From contig CAMDKL010000001.1 in assembly GCA_945900945.1 (NCBI GenBank), positions 81,515-145,514 of the forward strand: a stretch of 64,000 nt of DNA. Direction: 5' to 3'. This DNA is from Pirellula staleyi DSM 6068 (lineage in GTDB: Bacteria; Planctomycetota; Planctomycetia; Pirellulales; Pirellulaceae). The first letter of the stretch is position 1; each line of letters begins with the position of its first letter. Below, in pieces: positions 61,331 to 64,000 of this stretch. The translations under genes were made by a program, and so were the position numbers. Below the pieces are notes generated by a model. That model was not told the DNA's origin. It made no database searches and saw only the letters and a list, made by a program, of their open reading frames with translations.

Positions 61331-61792
61331 TTAGGATTCGTCGCTCGCTCGAAAGCTGCCAACGAGTGTCGGGGTATATTCGCAGACTTCGCTCGGCTGG
61401 AAATAGAGTGCCAATTCGCGAGTCGCGGATTCTTCGCTATCCGAAGCGTGCACCAAGTTCATTTGACGAGAGCTAGAAAAATCGCCTCGAATCGTTCCTG
61501 GAGCGGCTTTGAGACCGTTCGTCGCGCCGAGCATATCTCGAACGACACGAATCGCTTCGAGGCCTTCGAGCGCCAAGGCTACGATAGGGGAGGAGGTGAT
61601 AAACGATTCAAGGTTTGGATAAAAGGACTTGCTGACGTGTTCCGCGTAGTGTTGCTTGGAGAGAGCCGGAGTGACTCGCAGCATTTTCATCGCAACTACA
61701 TTGAGGCCTTTGTTTTCGAATCGACCGATAATTTCGCCGATCAAACGCCGTTCAACACAATCTGGTTTGAGGAGTACAAGAGTCTTTTGCAT
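61331..61792 (-). CDS. ndk: Nucleoside diphosphate kinase
   Basis: A 153-residue NDK that equilibrates nucleoside triphosphates through a phosphohistidine. The sequence MQKTLVLLKPDCVERRLIGE and the nucleotide-site GATNGLKAAPGTIRGDF lead to the active-site His in NLVHASDSEESATREL. The usual Kpn-loop proline/arginine positions are preserved. Its C-terminal tail (SEVCEYTPTLVGSFRASDES) is about 12 residues longer than typical. Same direction as typA and likely co-transcribed. Confidence 0.96.
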   Translation of the reverse strand: MQKTLVLLKPDCVERRLIGEIIGRFENKGLNVVAMKMLRVTPALSKQHYAEHVSKSFYPNLESFITSSPIVALALEGLEAIRVVRDMLGATNGLKAAPGTIRGDFSSSRQMNLVHASDSEESATRELALYFQPSEVCEYTPTLVGSFRASDES

Positions 61793-62337
61793 GATTTACC
61801 TGGATGAGGACACTTAGAAAGGCTTGCTGCGCGACCCGCAACTTGCGTACGGTAATTCCTAGATGGTAATTCCGAAAGGGTCCCAGGGTGGAGACTTGAC
61901 AACAAGAACGAGACGGCCGACCGACAGAAACAAATTCTCACGATTTTCCCTTTTGTGCCTAGATCAAAACCATTTATGAGTCAAAGAGTACCTCCCGTTA
62001 CTCGCGATGAATTGCCAGCAATTTGCATGGCCAAACGAAGAAAGTACGGATTGCGAAGAGCCGAAGAAGGGACATGCAAGCACACAAAGCGAAAGGACTC
62101 GCTACAAAGAACAACTTAGCGTGACTTAAAGCCCCGATATGCGTCTCCGACACCGGTTCCAAGTGGAAGGAATCGAGTTTCGCATTTTCCTTCCTAAATC
62201 GTATTTCAGCAATTCGGATCGTACACAATAAAGATCCGAAGCAAAATGCGAGGATTGCAGTTGCCTCGCAAATTCGGAATCGAAACAATAAAGCGGTTCC
62301 GTATAGTCGAATTGGATCGTAAGAGTTTGAGGCAGAT
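61793..62337. other. Divergent intergenic region between ndk and the PDZ protein gene
   Basis: About 545 bases. The minus-strand ORF at 61998 (118 residues) is hydrophobic but has no ribosome-binding site or family features, and I treat it as a shadow. Promoters for ndk and for the PDZ protein should lie here. No repeat is evident. Confidence 0.55.
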
Positions 62338-63561
62338 ATGATGACTACCAGCAAGTGGCATGCGCCCCTAGCTTTGTTCCTTTTTTTGCTCGTTGCACCC
62401 TCGCTCCAGGCACAGGATTTTTTGAAGCAGCTCGAAGCGAAGCTCTTTCAAAAACAACAAGAGTCCAAGGTAAAAGAACAGGCTCCCGTTGCAGATGCTC
62501 CCGCGAAAGAATCGGGAGCCGAACCAGAAGGTTTGCCAGCACCGAGGCTTCTAAAACCAGAATCGGAAATCGAAACGCTAGAATTGCCTGCACCCAAGGC
62601 CGAACCGAAAGAGCCGCTCGTCAATAGGTTGATCAAGCCAGCTCCTTCCACTGGAGTAAACTCGGCTACAAAACAAAATCGTCCCGTACCATCGCCGTTA
62701 CCCCGAGCCTTGACAAATACCCCCTCTGCTACTCAATCGTCTTCGGAGGGGGGCGGATACCTGGGGTTAACAGTGGAATCCAATCCCGGTGGTGGCTTTG
62801 GATTGACCGTTGTGGAGGTTACGCCGGAGTCCCCTGCATGGAAGGCAGGATTTCGAAACGCAGACAAAGTCATCGGGGTTTCAGGTCAAGCCGTGTCCAC
62901 GGTGGAAGCGTTTGCTGATCAGCTAACTCGATTTAACCCCGGAGCACCCGTAAAATTCTTGGTCGATCGCCGAGGAAAAACTGCTAATCTGGTCGCGGTT
63001 CTTCAAGATCGAGCCATTGCCGGACAAATTCAAGGAACACGTCCAGGGACGGCCATCGAATCGGAATCGAGTCTTATTCCCAACGCAGGCAGGCGATTAG
63101 GGCAAGCGTATTTTGGCGTCAACGTGAGCGATATGTCGGACGCCTATCGACGTCAATTCGGCATTCCAGCTTATCGTGGTGCATCGGTAACCGAAGTCGT
63201 CCCCAATTCTCCAGCCCATTCCGCTGGCCTCAAGCCGGGCGACTGCATCGTTGAGATTGAGGGGGTTACGGTTCATACCGCTGAAATAGTATTGGATACA
63301 ATCTATCAATCGAAGCCAGGGCAAGTGATCTCGTTCTCCTACTATCGAGGTCGTCAATTGACCAAAGCGAGTGTACCGCTGGCCTCCGATTTGGACAGCA
63401 CTGGTCGACTGCCTTCGTCGATTTCACAAGAGATGCTAACGCCAGCGTATGTTGCTAGCTTGCAAGGAGAATTAGAACGCGTTCACACCGAACTGTCCGA
63501 GACGCAAGCTCGATTGCAACAACTCGAAGCACGCTTGCTGCGCATGGAAAATAATCGATAA
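62338..63561 (+). CDS. Secreted protein with two PDZ domains and a C-terminal coiled coil
   Basis: A 407-residue exported protein with signal peptide (HAPLALFLFLLVAPSLQA) but without a protease domain. A Lys/Pro/Glu-rich stretch (about 25-135) precedes PDZ 1 (about 143-220; GYLGLTVESNPGGGFGLTVV, ESPAWKAGFRNADKVIGVSG) and PDZ 2 (about 258-345; YFGVNVSDMSD, GASVTEVVPNSPAHSAGLKPG, DCIVEIEGVTVHTAE). The last 35 residues form a heptad-rich coiled coil (LQGELERVHTELSETQARLQ). It may scaffold or regulate HtrA-type proteases, but that is inference from the domains only. Confidence 0.85.
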   Translation: MMTTSKWHAPLALFLFLLVAPSLQAQDFLKQLEAKLFQKQQESKVKEQAPVADAPAKESGAEPEGLPAPRLLKPESEIETLELPAPKAEPKEPLVNRLIKPAPSTGVNSATKQNRPVPSPLPRALTNTPSATQSSSEGGGYLGLTVESNPGGGFGLTVVEVTPESPAWKAGFRNADKVIGVSGQAVSTVEAFADQLTRFNPGAPVKFLVDRRGKTANLVAVLQDRAIAGQIQGTRPGTAIESESSLIPNAGRRLGQAYFGVNVSDMSDAYRRQFGIPAYRGASVTEVVPNSPAHSAGLKPGDCIVEIEGVTVHTAEIVLDTIYQSKPGQVISFSYYRGRQLTKASVPLASDLDSTGRLPSSISQEMLTPAYVASLQGELERVHTELSETQARLQQLEARLLRMENNR

Positions 63562-63856
63562 GCTTCAGCTTTTTTCGTATCGTGGCTCGCCTGAACTCTG
63601 AGCCGGACTTTCGACAATCCTTACCGGTATTAGTTCGTAATTTTGTGGAATTTGATGTCGCAATATTGCAAATGTAGTCATGCTCTCGATTTCGAAACAA
63701 TCGATCCGCTCGCACCCTCGCGATGCGTAGGTGTGAAAAACACGTAGTCCGCAGAACGCTTCACCCGAGGCAGTTGGAGAGGGACTCAAACTGACTCGCA
63801 AATTAGATCGTCAAAATCAACAGCCATCAATTGAATCCGCTCGAAAGCGGCCCGTC

Positions 63857-64000
63857 ATGGACACAATTCGACGTACTGCAAAAAGTCTTAAAGGGCATGC
63901 ACGTAGAGTCTTTCAAGCTGTCGTCACCCAGGACGAATCGGCGAATGCTCAATCGAAATGGAAGCCAAAGCATCCGATCATGACATGGGGGGTGAATCGG
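63857..64000 (+). CDS. Possible 5' end of a protein gene, cut by the window edge
   Basis: ATG 63857 opens a frame that stays open to the last base (48 codons; MDTIRRTAKSLKGHARRVFQ, AVVTQDESANAQSKWKPKHP). The sequence is basic and shows no motif; there is no good ribosome-binding site, and the frame is open for about 120 bases further upstream. It may be a real start or a chance frame. Confidence 0.35.
   Translation, partial: MDTIRRTAKSLKGHARRVFQAVVTQDESANAQSKWKPKHPIMTWGVNR

Noticed and set aside
61998-62354. 118-residue hydrophobic ORF on the minus strand in the ndk upstream gap
   Set aside because: No ribosome-binding site or family features, Phe/Leu/Ala composition typical of chance reading of an A/T-rich antisense frame.

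Overview
The window looks like chromosomal DNA of a planctomycete, most likely of the Pirellulaceae/Rhodopirellula type. The evidence is the set of lineage-typical families: a DUF1559 prepilin-like protein, a DUF1587/1592/1588/1585 'planctomycete cytochrome c' protein followed by a DUF1552 Tat protein, DUF4350/DUF4129 membrane proteins, an SHD1-like secreted protein, glycine-rich secreted proteins and several sugar phosphate isomerase/epimerases. The mixed coding strands and moderate GC content also fit. I saw no rRNA, convincing tRNA, CRISPR array or intact insertion sequence. All family assignments come from reading motifs by eye; no database search was run.

Layout. (1) 1-4.66 kb, + strand: a tightly overlapping operon for oxyanion uptake and pterin-cofactor work: the end of an ABC ATPase, a binding protein with two fused ModA-like domains, a ModB-like permease, a ModC-like ATPase, a MoaD-like ubiquitin-fold protein and an E1-like MoeB/ThiF protein. 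It probably supplies molybdenum or tungsten to an enzyme encoded upstream of the window. (2) 4.66-7.1 kb: Tat-exported TIM-barrel epimerase, RidA, and a membrane-anchored papain-fold candidate. (3) 7.2-12.35 kb, - strand: a five-gene operon RDD - SpoIIM-like - membrane protein - DUF4129 - DUF4350 joined by start/stop overlaps. (4) 12.5-18.4 kb: HtrA-like protease, epimerase, methyltransferase plus glycosyltransferase 4, RlmM-like methyltransferase. (5) 18.4-19.0 kb: an intergenic zone with a 233-bp foldback/MITE-like element. (6) 19.1-24.5 kb: DUF1559, lipoprotein, DUF1592 and DUF1552 genes. (7) 24.9-33.1 kb: infA, a large secreted protein, a relic zone, a Cache-sensor Ser/Thr kinase, a glycine-rich surface protein and a SnoaL-like protein. 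(8) 33.2-34.5 kb: a decay zone with a broken lipase gene and an IS110-family remnant. (9) 34.5-42.2 kb: a GC-rich SthA-like flavoprotein, an RND adaptor/pump pair and a secreted protein. (10) 42.8-47.6 kb: an SHD1 protein, then histidine kinase - NtrC-type regulator - sigma-54 promoter - Do/DegQ protease. (11) 48.3-56.98 kb: a second glycine/alanine-rich surface protein paralogous to the one at 31 kb, TruC, an AP2-like protein, an amidohydrolase, and a NatA/NatB-CPBP/HlyD export operon. (12) 57.1-64 kb: glgC, HAD phosphatase, typA, ndk and a double-PDZ protein.

The most notable non-coding features are a ~60-bp GC-rich dispersed repeat present six times, always between genes; the multi-branched foldback element at 18.7-18.9 kb with perfect 21-bp terminal inverted repeats; and a consensus -24/-12 sigma-54 promoter directly downstream of a sigma-54 activator gene. 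The strongest functional hypotheses are a self-contained envelope-stress circuit (kinase, activator, sigma-54 promoter, protease) and a dedicated Mo/W supply-and-cofactor operon with a duplicated binding protein.
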